Positions 25,491 through 33,582 of a DNA stretch of 37,401 nt are shown one piece after another. This stretch comes from Actinomycetes bacterium (GTDB lineage Bacteria; Actinomycetota; Actinomycetes; Actinomycetales; Microbacteriaceae): the NCBI GenBank assembly GCA_029777095.1, contig JAKOTS010000073.1, positions 1 through 37,401 of the forward strand, in the 5' to 3' direction. The translations under genes and the position numbers were made by a program. The first letter of the stretch is position 1; every line of letters starts with the position of its first letter. The notes beneath the pieces were generated by a model. That model was not told where the DNA came from, did no database searches, and saw only the letters and a program-made list of their open reading frames with translations.

Positions 25491-26591
25491 TCAGCCCTCT
25501 TCTTTGGGGGTGGATGCTTCTTTGGGGGTGGCAATTTCTTTGGGGTCGGATGCCGCAACGAGGCCACGCTCGGCAAGGGCGCCCCAGAACGACTCGGGGA
25601 TCGAGGCATCCATGAGCGCGGCATTCTGGCGCAGCTGCTCGGGGCGACTGCTGCCCACCACGACGGAGCGCACCGCGTCATCGCGAAGCGTGTACTGCAA
25701 CGCGGCCGCAGGGAGCGAGACGCCGAATTCACGGCACGCCTCGCTGATGCGCTGCACCCGGGCCCAGAGCTCGGGCGGCACGGCGCCATATTCGTAGCGG
25801 CCGTCGGCGCTCGGGTTGTCTTTCGCGAGCAGGCCCGAGTTGAAGACCGAGGCGGTGACGACCCCCGTTCCCGTGTCGTGGCACGCGGGCAGCACGTCGG
25901 CGGCGGCGGGCTGTTCGGCGAGCGTGTAACGACCGGCGACCATCAACAGGTCGAGGTCGGCCGCGAGGGTGCAGGCGAGGAGGGCCGAGGTATCCATCGA
26001 CCCCACCCCGACGGCGCGCACCAGCCCCGCGTCGCGCAGCGCGACCATCGCGGGCAGCGCCTCGGCGAGCGCCTGATCGAGGTCGTGCCGCTCGGGGTCG
26101 TGCAGATACAGCACGTCGATGCGATCGAGGCCGAGGCGCTCGAGCGACTCATCGTGCGAGGCGCGGATGCCCTCGGGGCTCGCATCCCACACCCGCCGCA
26201 TCGACGCCGGCACGAAGAAATCGTTGTCGGTGTCGAGCTGGTCGGTGTAGTCGGGGTTCGGGCGTAGCAGGCGTCCGACCTTCGTCGAGAGCACGAATTC
26301 GTCGCGCGGCTTGGTCTGCAGGAATGCGCCGAGGCGGCGTTCCGACAGGCCGAGGCCGTAGTGCGGCGCCGTATCGAAATACCGCACCCCGACCTCCCAC
26401 GCCGTGTCGAGAATCGCCCACGACTGCTCATCGCTGAGCGCGCGAAAGAGGTTGCCGACGTTTGCCGCGCCATAACCGAGGCGGCCGAGTTCGAGGGCGC
26501 CGGGGTCGGGGCAGCCCCGGTCGAGGGCGCCGGTGATGGGTTCGGTGCCCTCAGCGCCCCGAGCGGATGCCTCGCCCTCAGGCTCGCCCAA
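25491..26591 (-). CDS. Aldo-keto reductase, probable L-fucose (D-threo-aldose) 1-dehydrogenase
   Basis: About 366 residues; the family core starts at [12 protein letters not shown]. Catalytic residues are visible: Asp and Tyr in [13 protein letters not shown], Lys in LSTKVGRL and His in YLHDPERHD. It would oxidise L-fucose to L-fuconolactone with NAD(P). The start is uncertain: no ATG or GTG exists before the core, and the open frame upstream lies out of frame over the dehydratase gene. A TTG at 26591 with GGAG six bases before it, overlapping the dehydratase stop by 14 bases, is the best candidate. It leaves an odd 35-residue Gly/Glu/Pro leader. The C-terminus ends in a Lys-Glu repeat ([17 protein letters not shown]). 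Confidence 0.82.
   Translation of the reverse strand: MGEPEGEASARGAEGTEPITGALDRGCPDPGALELGRLGYGAANVGNLFRALSDEQSWAILDTAWEVGVRYFDTAPHYGLGLSERRLGAFLQTKPRDEFVLSTKVGRLLRPNPDYTDQLDTDNDFFVPASMRRVWDASPEGIRASHDESLERLGLDRIDVLYLHDPERHDLDQALAEALPAMVALRDAGLVRAVGVGSMDTSALLACTLAADLDLLMVAGRYTLAEQPAAADVLPACHDTGTGVVTASVFNSGLLAKDNPSADGRYEYGAVPPELWARVQRISEACREFGVSLPAAALQYTLRDDAVRSVVVGSSRPEQLRQNAALMDASIPESFWGALAERGLVAASDPKEIATPKEASTPKEEG
25501..25550 (-). repeat. 18-base tandem repeat in the reductase C-terminus
   Basis: Three imperfect 18-base units starting at 25501, 25519 and 25537, each opening tctttgggg. They encode repeated Thr/Ala-Pro-Lys-Glu blocks at the very end of the aldo-keto reductase. Length variation between strains would be expected here. 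Confidence 0.75.
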
Positions 26592-27861
26592 AGGTGAACT
26601 CCGCTCGGCTCGCGGCAAGCATCTCGGTGCCGGCGCCCGGGGCAAGCGGCGGCCAGTACATGCCGTCGTGCACGTCGGTCGGCACCACGAAGTGCTCGTG
26701 GAGGTGGTCGACGTACTCGATGACCCGGCCCTCGGTGCTGCCGGTGATGGCGACAAAGTCGAACATCGAAAGGTGCTGCACGGCCTCGCACAGGCCCACG
26801 CCACCGGCGTGCGGGCAGACCGGCACGCCAAACTTTGCGGCGAGCAAGAGGTTGGCAATGTTCTCGTTGACGCCGCCGACGCGGGCCGCATCGATCTGCA
26901 GCACGCCGATCGCACCGGCCTGGAGCAGCTGCTTGAAGATCACGCGGTTCTGCGCGTGCTCGCCCGTCGCGACGCGGATCGGCGCGACGCCGCGCGCGAT
27001 TTCGGCGTGGCCGAGCACGTCATCCGGGCTCGTGGGCTCTTCGATGAAGGCGATGTCGAACTCCTCGAGCGCCTTGACCCACTCGATCGCCTCGCTCACC
27101 TCCCAGCGCTGGTTGGCGTCGATGGCGATCGGGTAGCCGGGGCCGACCGCCGCGCGGGCGATGCGCAAGCGGCGAATGTCGTCGTCGAGGTTGCCGCCGA
27201 CCTTGAGCTTGATCTGCCCGAACCCGTCGGCGACGGCCTCGTGGCAGAGGCGTTCAAGCTTCTCGTCGGAGTACCCGAGCCATCCCGGAGACGTCGTATA
27301 CGCCGGGTAGCCGCCGCGCAGGAGTTCGGCCTCGCGCTCGGCACGGAACGGCTCCGAAGCGCGGAAGATTTCGAGGGCGTCATCTGGCGTGATCGCGTTC
27401 GTGAGGTAGCGGAAGTCGACAAGCGCGACGAGCTCTTCGGGGGTCATCCGCGAGAGGAGCTGCCACAGCGGCAGCCCCGCGCGCTTCGCCTTGATGTCCC
27501 ACAGCGCGTTCACGACGGCGCCAATCGCCATGTGCATGACACCCTTTTCGGGGCCAAGCCAGCGCAGCTGCGAGTCCCAGACCAGCTCGCGCCAAATCCC
27601 GCCCATGTCGGCAAGGAGCGCCTCGACGTTGCGGCCAACCAGGTAGGGCGTGAGCGCCGCGATGGCCGCGACCTGCACATCGTTGCCACGGCCGATCGTG
27701 AAAACAAAGGCGTGACCCTCAACGCCGTCAGTGGCATCCGTCACGATCTGCACGTAGGCCGCCGAGTAGTCGGGGTCTGGATTCATCGCGTCTGAACCGT
27801 CGAGTTGGAGCGAGGTCGGAAAGCGGATGTCGAGGGTGTTGAGTGCGAGGATGCTGCTCAC
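26578..27861 (-). CDS. fucD: L-fuconate dehydratase (enolase superfamily)
   Basis: A 427-residue mandelate-racemase-group enolase. The catalytic KxK lies in QIKLKVGG, metal ligands in [18 protein letters not shown] and ATGEHAQNR, and the catalytic His in [12 protein letters not shown]; these are the features of fuconate dehydratases. It removes water from L-fuconate to give 2-keto-3-deoxy-L-fuconate. Start GTG 27861 has AAGGAG seven bases upstream. It is first gene of the minus-strand fucose operon and is divergent from the hydrolase/dehydrogenase pair, sharing a 117-base control region. Confidence 0.93.
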   Translation of the reverse strand: MSSILALNTLDIRFPTSLQLDGSDAMNPDPDYSAAYVQIVTDATDGVEGHAFVFTIGRGNDVQVAAIAALTPYLVGRNVEALLADMGGIWRELVWDSQLRWLGPEKGVMHMAIGAVVNALWDIKAKRAGLPLWQLLSRMTPEELVALVDFRYLTNAITPDDALEIFRASEPFRAEREAELLRGGYPAYTTSPGWLGYSDEKLERLCHEAVADGFGQIKLKVGGNLDDDIRRLRIARAAVGPGYPIAIDANQRWEVSEAIEWVKALEEFDIAFIEEPTSPDDVLGHAEIARGVAPIRVATGEHAQNRVIFKQLLQAGAIGVLQIDAARVGGVNENIANLLLAAKFGVPVCPHAGGVGLCEAVQHLSMFDFVAITGSTEGRVIEYVDHLHEHFVVPTDVHDGMYWPPLAPGAGTEMLAASRAEFTFGRA

Positions 27862-27888
27862 GGTGAACTCCTTGGGATTGGCACTCGA

Positions 27889-27918
27889 AGTGTAAACATC
27901 GGATGTCTATACTGTCAA
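27889..27918 (-). promoter_or_regulatory. Promoter of the fucose operon with embedded palindrome
   Basis: On the minus strand TTGACA (27918-27913) and TACACT (27894-27889) are 18 bases apart. The spacer contains the 11-base palindrome acatcggatgt (27896-27906), a candidate operator for the nearby FadR-type regulator. On the plus strand TATACT (27908-27913) is a possible -10 for the divergent hydrolase gene, without a good -35. Confidence 0.6.
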
Positions 27919-27978
27919 TGACCAGCTCAATGACGCGCTCCATCGAGAGCGCCTCCGACCGGCAATCTCAGGAGAATC

Positions 27979-28872
27979 ATGAAATTCGCACGTCTTGGCG
28001 AAATTGGCAGCGAGATCCCCGTAGTGATTGATGGGGCATCCACCTTCGACCTCCGCCCGTTGACATCAGATGTTGACGGCGCATTTCTCGCGTCAGACCC
28101 GGTCCCCCGCGTCGCCGAAGCCCTCGCGGCCGGCACGCTTCCCGAGCTCGCTGACGCCGACGAGCTGCGCATCGGCGCCCCCATCGTCCGCCCGAGCGCG
28201 GTCGTGTGCATCGGCATGAACTATGCGGCACACGCCGCCGAATCTGGATCGGAGCCGCCGAGCATCCCGATCATGTTCTTGAAGACCCCGAACACGGTTG
28301 TCGGCCCGAACGACACGGTCGAGATTCCGCGCGGCAGCGAGAAGACCGACTGGGAGGTCGAGCTCGGCATCGTGATCGGCGCGCGGGCGTCGTACCTGAA
28401 CTCGCCCGAGGAAGCCGCCTCGCACATCGCCGGATTTGTCGTCGCGAACGACATCTCGGAGCGCGCGTTTCAGATGGAGGTGTCGGGCGGGCAGTGGTCG
28501 AAAGGCAAGTGCGCCCCCGGCTTCAACCCGACCGGACCGTGGCTCGTCACGCCCGACGAGGTCGACCACGGCAACCTGCGCCTGCGCAGCTTCGTCAACG
28601 GCGAGCCGCGGCAAGATTCTTCGACCAGCGACATGATCTTCTCGGTCGAGCACATCGTCTGGCACCTGAGCCAGTACCTCACGCTCGAACCGGGCGACCT
28701 GGTACTCACCGGCACGCCGCAGGGCGTCGCGCTTTCGGGCAAGTTCCCCTACCTTCGCGACGGCGACGTCTGCGAGATCGACATCGAGGGCCTCGGTCGC
28801 CAGCGACAGGAGTTCGTCGCGCACGGCGCCGTGCCCGTATCGAGCATCGCCGACACCGAAGCGGGGGCATGA
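27979..28872 (+). CDS. Fumarylacetoacetate hydrolase-family 2,4-diketo-3-deoxy-L-fuconate hydrolase
   Basis: A 297-residue FAH-fold enzyme. Metal ligands are visible as two Glu in DWEVELGIVIG and Asp in VANDISERAF, and the active-site His is in GMNYAAHAAE. In the non-phosphorylative fucose route this family splits 2,4-diketo-3-deoxy-L-fuconate into pyruvate and L-lactate; that specificity is assigned from the neighbours. ATG 27979 has AGGAG five bases upstream. It forms an operon with the following SDR gene (one-base gap) and is divergent from fuconate dehydratase. Confidence 0.88.
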   Translation: MKFARLGEIGSEIPVVIDGASTFDLRPLTSDVDGAFLASDPVPRVAEALAAGTLPELADADELRIGAPIVRPSAVVCIGMNYAAHAAESGSEPPSIPIMFLKTPNTVVGPNDTVEIPRGSEKTDWEVELGIVIGARASYLNSPEEAASHIAGFVVANDISERAFQMEVSGGQWSKGKCAPGFNPTGPWLVTPDEVDHGNLRLRSFVNGEPRQDSSTSDMIFSVEHIVWHLSQYLTLEPGDLVLTGTPQGVALSGKFPYLRDGDVCEIDIEGLGRQRQEFVAHGAVPVSSIADTEAGA

Positions 28873-28873
28873 C

Positions 28874-29635
28874 ATGAGCACGCAGGCTGAATTCGCTGGA
28901 CTCGTCGCAATCGTCACGGGTGGGGCATCCGGAATCGGAGCCGCCATCGCACGGCGCCTCCACGACGGCGGCGCGCAGGTTGCAGTCCTCGACCTCGCTC
29001 CCGAAGGCGCCGACCCCGCGCACGCTGCGTTCGCCGCCGACGTCTCTGATCGTGCATCGGTGGATGCCGCCGTCGCGGCCGTTGCCGAACGCTTCGGTCG
29101 CATCGACATTGTGATCAACAACGCGGGCATCGGCTCGATCGGGAACATCGCCGCGAACGGCGACGACGAGTGGGCACGGGTGCTGAGCATCAACGTGACC
29201 GGCATCGCGCGCGTCACCGCAGCCGCCCTGCCGTGGCTGCGCCGCTCGCCCGCCGCCGCCGTTGTGAACACGTCATCGATCGCCGCGACCGCGGGGTTGC
29301 CCGAGCGCGCGCTCTACACGGCCTCGAAGGGTGCGGTGCTCTCGCTCACGCGTGCGATGGCCGCCGACCACCTGCGCGAAGGCATCCGCGTCAACGCCGT
29401 GAACCCGGGCACCGCCGACACCCCGTGGATCGGACGCCTGCTCTCACAGGCCGCCGATCCCGAGGCCGAGCGGGCAGCGCTCAACGCCCGCCAACCGCAT
29501 GGCCGTCTCGTCTCGGCCGACGAGGTTGCCGGCGCGGTGGCCTACCTGGCCAGCCCGCGCGCGGGTTCGACCACGGGCGTCGCGCTTGCCGTCGACGGCG
29601 GGATGCAGGAGCTGCGGCTCCGCCCGATCGAGTAG
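28874..29635 (+). CDS. SDR oxidoreductase, probable 2-keto-3-deoxy-L-fuconate dehydrogenase
   Basis: A 253-residue classical short-chain dehydrogenase: cofactor loop TGGASGIG near residue 16, NNAG near 80, catalytic Ser in VNTSSIA and YxxxK in LYTASKGA. By position in a complete fucose cluster it should oxidise C4 of 2-keto-3-deoxy-L-fuconate with NAD, feeding the adjacent hydrolase. The ATG follows the hydrolase stop by one base (TGACATG), so the two are co-translated. Confidence 0.88.
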   Translation: MSTQAEFAGLVAIVTGGASGIGAAIARRLHDGGAQVAVLDLAPEGADPAHAAFAADVSDRASVDAAVAAVAERFGRIDIVINNAGIGSIGNIAANGDDEWARVLSINVTGIARVTAAALPWLRRSPAAAVVNTSSIAATAGLPERALYTASKGAVLSLTRAMAADHLREGIRVNAVNPGTADTPWIGRLLSQAADPEAERAALNARQPHGRLVSADEVAGAVAYLASPRAGSTTGVALAVDGGMQELRLRPIE

Positions 29636-29670
29636 CCGCGCGCGGCTGGTGCTGGCGCTGGCCCGTCAAG

Positions 29671-29729
29671 ACACAGTGCTGACTCCGAAACACAGTTGCA
29701 CCACCTGTGTTTCGGAGTCAGCGCTGTGT
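29671..29729. terminator. Large palindrome in convergent gap, probable bidirectional terminator or REP-like element
   Basis: Two 25-base arms (29671-29695 and 29705-29729) are complementary at 24 of 25 positions around a nine-base loop. Each arm begins and ends with acacag or its complement. It lies between the SDR stop and the lactonase stop. The stem is far longer than an ordinary terminator, hinting at a dispersed palindrome family also used as a transcription stop. Confidence 0.75.
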
Positions 29730-29763
29730 TTGGGTGAGGGAGGGGGACCGGGCCGGCGCCCCA

Positions 29764-30627
29764 TCACCCCAAGTAGAACCGCTCCGCGTTGTGCCAGAGC
29801 ACGCAGTCGGCGGTGTCGGCATCGACGCGGCTCGCAAGCCACGCCCGCACGAACGCCAACCACCGCGCATACCCGCTGCTGGGCGACGACGCGGGCCAGT
29901 CACTGCCGAAGACACAGCGATCGGGGCCGAAGGCCGAGAGTGCGGCATCCATAAAGGGAGTCAGCCCTTCGGGCGTCCAATCCGGGGTCGTTTCGCCCGG
30001 CAGCCCCGACAGCTTGACCCACACGTTGGGCTCGTCCGCGCACGCCTGCAGCGACGACTGCCACCGCGCAAAGCCTTCGCCGGGCGCGCCGCCGGGGCCC
30101 TCGAGCGGGGGCTTGCCGAGGTGGTCGAGCATGATCGGCAGCGCGGGCACGGCGCGGGCGAGCGCGGCAACATCGCCGAGCAGGTGCGAGCGCACGCAGG
30201 CGTCGAAGGTGAGACCCGCGGATGCCACGGCCCGCGCCCCCGCAATAAATGCGTCGCTCACACCGAAGCCCGGCGCCTCGTCCTGCGTCATTCGGCGCAC
30301 CCCGCGCACCAGCGAATGCTCGCGGAGCGCGTCAAGGTGCGTCCCGACGCCGGCACCCAGCTCGACCGGCGCGAACGCGATGATGCCGGCAATCGGCAGG
30401 TGTTCGGCGAGCCCGCTCACCCAATCGACCTCGGCGAGCGCCTGTTCGTCGGCGGCACCGGCCTGCATGAAGATGTACTTCAGCGAAACGTCAGTCGGCA
30501 CATCGGCCGTCGCTTCGGCGAGCTCGCGTGCGGCGAAAGGTCGGTGCAGTGGCGGCACGTCGATGAGCCAGTCGTAACGCAGCACCGAGGGATCCCAGAG
30601 GTGGAGGTGCGTGTCGAGAACCTTCAT
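29764..30627 (-). CDS. Amidohydrolase-family L-fuconolactonase
   Basis: A 287-residue amidohydrolase-2 (COG3618-type) TIM barrel. It has HLHLW near the N-terminus, His in IMLDHLGKPP and Asp in VFGSDWPASS. Close relatives hydrolyse L-fucono- and L-rhamnonolactones, the step between the fucose dehydrogenase and fuconate dehydratase of this cluster. Start ATG 30627 lies 131 bases from the divergent FadR-type regulator gene. Confidence 0.87.
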   Translation of the reverse strand: MKVLDTHLHLWDPSVLRYDWLIDVPPLHRPFAARELAEATADVPTDVSLKYIFMQAGAADEQALAEVDWVSGLAEHLPIAGIIAFAPVELGAGVGTHLDALREHSLVRGVRRMTQDEAPGFGVSDAFIAGARAVASAGLTFDACVRSHLLGDVAALARAVPALPIMLDHLGKPPLEGPGGAPGEGFARWQSSLQACADEPNVWVKLSGLPGETTPDWTPEGLTPFMDAALSAFGPDRCVFGSDWPASSPSSGYARWLAFVRAWLASRVDADTADCVLWHNAERFYLG

Positions 30628-30758
30628 GGGGCCATTGTGCCCGCCAACCCCACGTGACAGCTACCCGCCCCTGACGGCGCCGACAAACCACTCGTGACCG
30701 AGCCGACGGGCCGCTCGGCACCCGCATACATCCGAACTCTCGCCGCGTTCTCGATACC

Positions 30759-31448
30759 ATGACCCTCATGGCGGTAACCGACAAGGCAATCGAAAAAATC
30801 AAGGCGATGATCACCAGCGGTGAGCTCGCACCCGGCGACCGCCTGCCCCCTGAGAAAGAACTCAGCGAGCATCTGGGGCTCTCACGCAGCTCAATGCGCG
30901 AGGCGGTCAAGGCCCTCGAGGTCATTCGCGTGCTTGATGTGCGCCGCGGCGATGGCACCTACGTCACGAGCCTCGAGCCTCGCCTCCTGCTCGAGGCGAT
31001 GTCGTTCGTCGTCGACCTGCATGACGACAGCTCGATCCTCGAGATCTTCGCGGTGCGCCGCATTCTCGAACCCGTCGCCACCGGCATGGCCGCGCAACAC
31101 ATCGACGCCGAGCGGCTCACCGCCCTGCGCGCCGAGATCGAGGCCGTCAACGACAGCCCCGACGTCGAAAATCTTGTCCGCCACGACCTCGCCTTCCACC
31201 GCGGCATCGTCGAATGCTCGGGCAATGCCTATCTCGCCGGCCTCATCGAAAGCCTGTCAAACCACACCGTTCGCGCACGCGTGTGGCGCGGACTCACACA
31301 GGCAGACGCCGTCGAACGCACGCTTGCCGAGCACACCGCCATCCTCGATGCCCTCGAATCTGGCGACGCCGAACTCGCCGCCGCCCTCACGACCGTGCAC
31401 ATCTCGGGTGTCGAGAAATGGCTCCGAGACGCGAGCCAGCTTCCCTAA
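30759..31448 (+). CDS. FadR-subfamily GntR transcriptional regulator
   Basis: About 229 residues: a winged helix-turn-helix (about 8-75, LPPEKELSEHLGLSRSSMREAV and RRGDGTYV) and an all-helical FCD ligand domain with metal-type residues in DLAFHRGI, SNHTVRAR and LAEHTAIL. Such regulators typically sense sugar acids, so control of the fucose genes by fuconate or a keto-deoxy acid is likely. Start ATG 30759 or 30768; neither has a clear ribosome-binding site. Its stop overlaps the stop of the convergent aldolase gene by three bases. Confidence 0.87.
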   Translation: MTLMAVTDKAIEKIKAMITSGELAPGDRLPPEKELSEHLGLSRSSMREAVKALEVIRVLDVRRGDGTYVTSLEPRLLLEAMSFVVDLHDDSSILEIFAVRRILEPVATGMAAQHIDAERLTALRAEIEAVNDSPDVENLVRHDLAFHRGIVECSGNAYLAGLIESLSNHTVRARVWRGLTQADAVERTLAEHTAILDALESGDAELAAALTTVHISGVEKWLRDASQLP

Positions 31449-32098
31449 GAAATCCGCCGACTCGCGGCCTCAAACTCGGCCGCCGACCGCTCGCTCACCT
31501 CGTCGACGAGCATCGCCTCGAGCACGGCGGGCGCCGCGGTGAACCGCGCAACCCCCACGGCGCGAAGCGCAACGATGTCGGCAGGGGTGCGCAGGCTGGC
31601 CGCGAGCACCTCGGTGCCCGATCCTTCGAGCATCCGGTGCATCTCGCCAATTTCGGCGAGCGCGTTGCGCCCCACATCGTGCATGCGACCAAAGTATGGC
31701 GCGATATACCTCGCACCATACGCCGCCGAGGCAAGCGCCTGCGCCGCCGAGTACACGGCGGTCACGAGCACGGGCACGCCGCGCTCGACCAGGGTCCGCG
31801 TCACGACGAAACCGTCGCGCGTTGCCGGCACCTTGATCACGACGCGATCGCCAAGTGAGATCATTGGTTCAGCGTGCGCGAGCATGGTTGCGGCATCCAC
31901 ACCCCACGTTTGGAAGAAGACCTCGCGCGCACCCTGCCCGACCCAACGTTCGTAGAGCGCGGGGATCTCTGAGACACGCGCGCCGCCGCGTTCGAGGATG
32001 GTGGGGTTTGTGGTGACGCCCGTGACAAGGCCGGCCTCAAGCAGCGGATCGATGAGCCCGGTCTCGGCGCTATCGACATAGAGATGGGGTGCGTGCAT
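31445..32098 (-). CDS. Transaldolase/fructose-6-phosphate aldolase-like protein
   Basis: A 217-residue class I aldolase barrel of the small FSA/TalC size. It has TTNPTILERG near the N-terminus, the Schiff-base Lys in DRVVIKVPAT, Gln in FFQTW where true transaldolases carry Glu, and APYFGRM with the catalytic Tyr. These features favour fructose-6-phosphate-aldolase chemistry (dihydroxyacetone or glycolaldehyde donor) over transaldolase. AGGGA precedes ATG 32098. It diverges from ribokinase with a TGTAATTACA operator between them. Confidence 0.82.
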   Translation of the reverse strand: MHAPHLYVDSAETGLIDPLLEAGLVTGVTTNPTILERGGARVSEIPALYERWVGQGAREVFFQTWGVDAATMLAHAEPMISLGDRVVIKVPATRDGFVVTRTLVERGVPVLVTAVYSAAQALASAAYGARYIAPYFGRMHDVGRNALAEIGEMHRMLEGSGTEVLAASLRTPADIVALRAVGVARFTAAPAVLEAMLVDEVSERSAAEFEAASRRIS

Positions 32099-32144
32099 CG
32101 TGGCTTTCCCTGCTGTTTTAAGGTGGCGACTCCGCGTCTCCGCT

Positions 32145-32174
32145 AATGTAATTACAGGCTAGAGCGCTTGTCAA
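32145..32174. promoter_or_regulatory. Promoter and TGTAATTACA operator between aldolase and ribokinase genes
   Basis: On the minus strand TTGACA (32174-32169) and TACATT (32150-32145) are 18 bases apart, reading into the aldolase gene. The exact palindrome TGTAATTACA (32147-32156) overlaps this -10. It also lies 51 bases before the ribokinase start, where TAATGT (32144-32149) could serve as a plus-strand -10. The identical core is in the six-gene operon promoter. Confidence 0.6.
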
Positions 32175-32206
32175 CGAAGATGTACACACGAAAGACAGAG
32201 AGCACA

Positions 32207-33172
32207 ATGACGCAGGAACACACCGAAGCCGGCACGCGAGCGGGCGTCATGATCGTGGGCAGCGTCACCGCCGACCTCACAACGTTCTCGCACCGCCTTC
32301 CGGCCCGTGGTGAGACGATTCACGGCGATGCGTTCACGCTCGTGCTGGGCGGCAAGGGCGCAAACCAGGCTGTAGCCGTCGGCCTCGCCGGCGCCGACGC
32401 CCACTTCGTCTCGTGCGTTGGCTCCGACCTCTTCCACGACATGGTCGTTGAGAGCCTCACCGACGCTGGCGTGCACATCGAGCACCTTCGCACGGTCGAA
32501 GGGCCGACCGGCATCGCCCACATCCGCGTAGATGACTCGGGCGAGAACGACATCGTCATGGTGCCGCTTGCCAACTCGGCCCTGAGCGTCGAGCAGATCG
32601 ACAAGGCATTCGACGCGCTCGAGGGCCGCTGCTCGGTGCTCCTGACGCAGCTTGAGATTCCCGCCGAGCTCTCGAGCCACGCTGTCCGCACCGCTCGTTC
32701 GCGCGGCCTGACCGTGGTGCTCGATCCCGCGCCCGCACTCCCGCTCGAGGAGTCGCTCTGGCAGCACATCGACATCGTCACGCCCAACGAAACCGAGGCG
32801 GGCATTCTCACCGGCATCCCCGTCAATGATGTCGCTTCGGCCGCCGAGGCCGGCGCATGGTTCTTGGCCCGCGGCGCAGGCTCGGCGCTCATCACCCTCG
32901 CCGGTGCGGGCGCACTGCTCGTCACCCCCGAAGGCAACACCCACTTCCCCGCGATCCCCGTGACCCCCGTGGACACGACGGCCGCCGGCGACAGCTTTGC
33001 CGGATACCTCGGTGCAAGCCTCGCGCTCGGGATGCCGCTGCCCGACGCAATCCGCAGGGCCGGCGCCGCCGGTGCAATCACCGTCACCCGCCGTGGCGCT
33101 TCGCCGAGCTTGCCCCACCGCGGCGAGGTCGACGCGCTGCTGGCCACAATGACCACCGAAGGAATCAGCTGA
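32207..33172 (+). CDS. rbsK: Ribokinase-like PfkB sugar kinase
   Basis: A 321-residue PfkB-family kinase. It has the N-terminal GSVTADL strand, signature GGKGANQA, and the C-terminal anion-hole/catalytic motif VDTTAAGDSF with the catalytic Asp. It phosphorylates ribose or a related sugar at the 5-position. ATG 32207 was chosen from several in-frame starts (TTG 32168, ATG 32180, ATG 32249) because it has a purine-rich stretch upstream and family-like length. The gene stop shares one base with the RbsD start. Confidence 0.88.
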   Translation: MTQEHTEAGTRAGVMIVGSVTADLTTFSHRLPARGETIHGDAFTLVLGGKGANQAVAVGLAGADAHFVSCVGSDLFHDMVVESLTDAGVHIEHLRTVEGPTGIAHIRVDDSGENDIVMVPLANSALSVEQIDKAFDALEGRCSVLLTQLEIPAELSSHAVRTARSRGLTVVLDPAPALPLEESLWQHIDIVTPNETEAGILTGIPVNDVASAAEAGAWFLARGAGSALITLAGAGALLVTPEGNTHFPAIPVTPVDTTAAGDSFAGYLGASLALGMPLPDAIRRAGAAGAITVTRRGASPSLPHRGEVDALLATMTTEGIS

Positions 33173-33576
33173 TGCGCCACAACGACGGAACCATCAACCC
33201 CCAGCTCTCTCGCGTCGTCTCTGAGACCGGGCATACCGACCTCATCGTCGTCACCGACGCGGGCCTGCCCATTCCCTCAGGGAGCGAGCGCATCGACCTC
33301 GCCTACCGCCCGGGCGCACCCGCATTCTTCGACGTGCTCGACACGGTGCTTGCCGAGATGGCCGTCGAAGGCGCCACAGTCGCGGCCGAGATCGCCGAGC
33401 ACAGCCCCGAGGTGCTCGAGGGCCTGCGCGAGCGGTTCGCCGGGATGGGTTTTGAGATCGAGCTCGTGCCACACACCGAGTTCAAGGCCCGCACCCACGG
33501 GGCCCGCGCGTTCGTCCGGTCCGGTGAGTTCACCCCCTACGCCAACGTGATCCTGCACGCGGGCGTCGCGTATTAG
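33172..33576 (+). CDS. rbsD: D-ribose pyranase (RbsD family)
   Basis: A 134-residue decameric-type mutarotase. His in ETGHTDLIVVTDAGLP and the C-terminal motif FVRSGEFTPYANVIL are diagnostic of RbsD. It converts the pyranose to the furanose form used by ribokinase. TGATG junction with ribokinase gives tight coupling. It is a second RbsD/FucU-family gene in the window, distinct from fucU at 25060. Confidence 0.92.
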   Translation: MRHNDGTINPQLSRVVSETGHTDLIVVTDAGLPIPSGSERIDLAYRPGAPAFFDVLDTVLAEMAVEGATVAAEIAEHSPEVLEGLRERFAGMGFEIELVPHTEFKARTHGARAFVRSGEFTPYANVILHAGVAY

Positions 33577-33582
33577 GCCGAC

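Noticed and set aside
26592..26915. N-terminal extension of the aldo-keto reductase to an upstream ATG
   Set aside because: This part lies out of frame over the fuconate dehydratase gene and gives Ser/Arg/Pro-rich sequence unlike any reductase.
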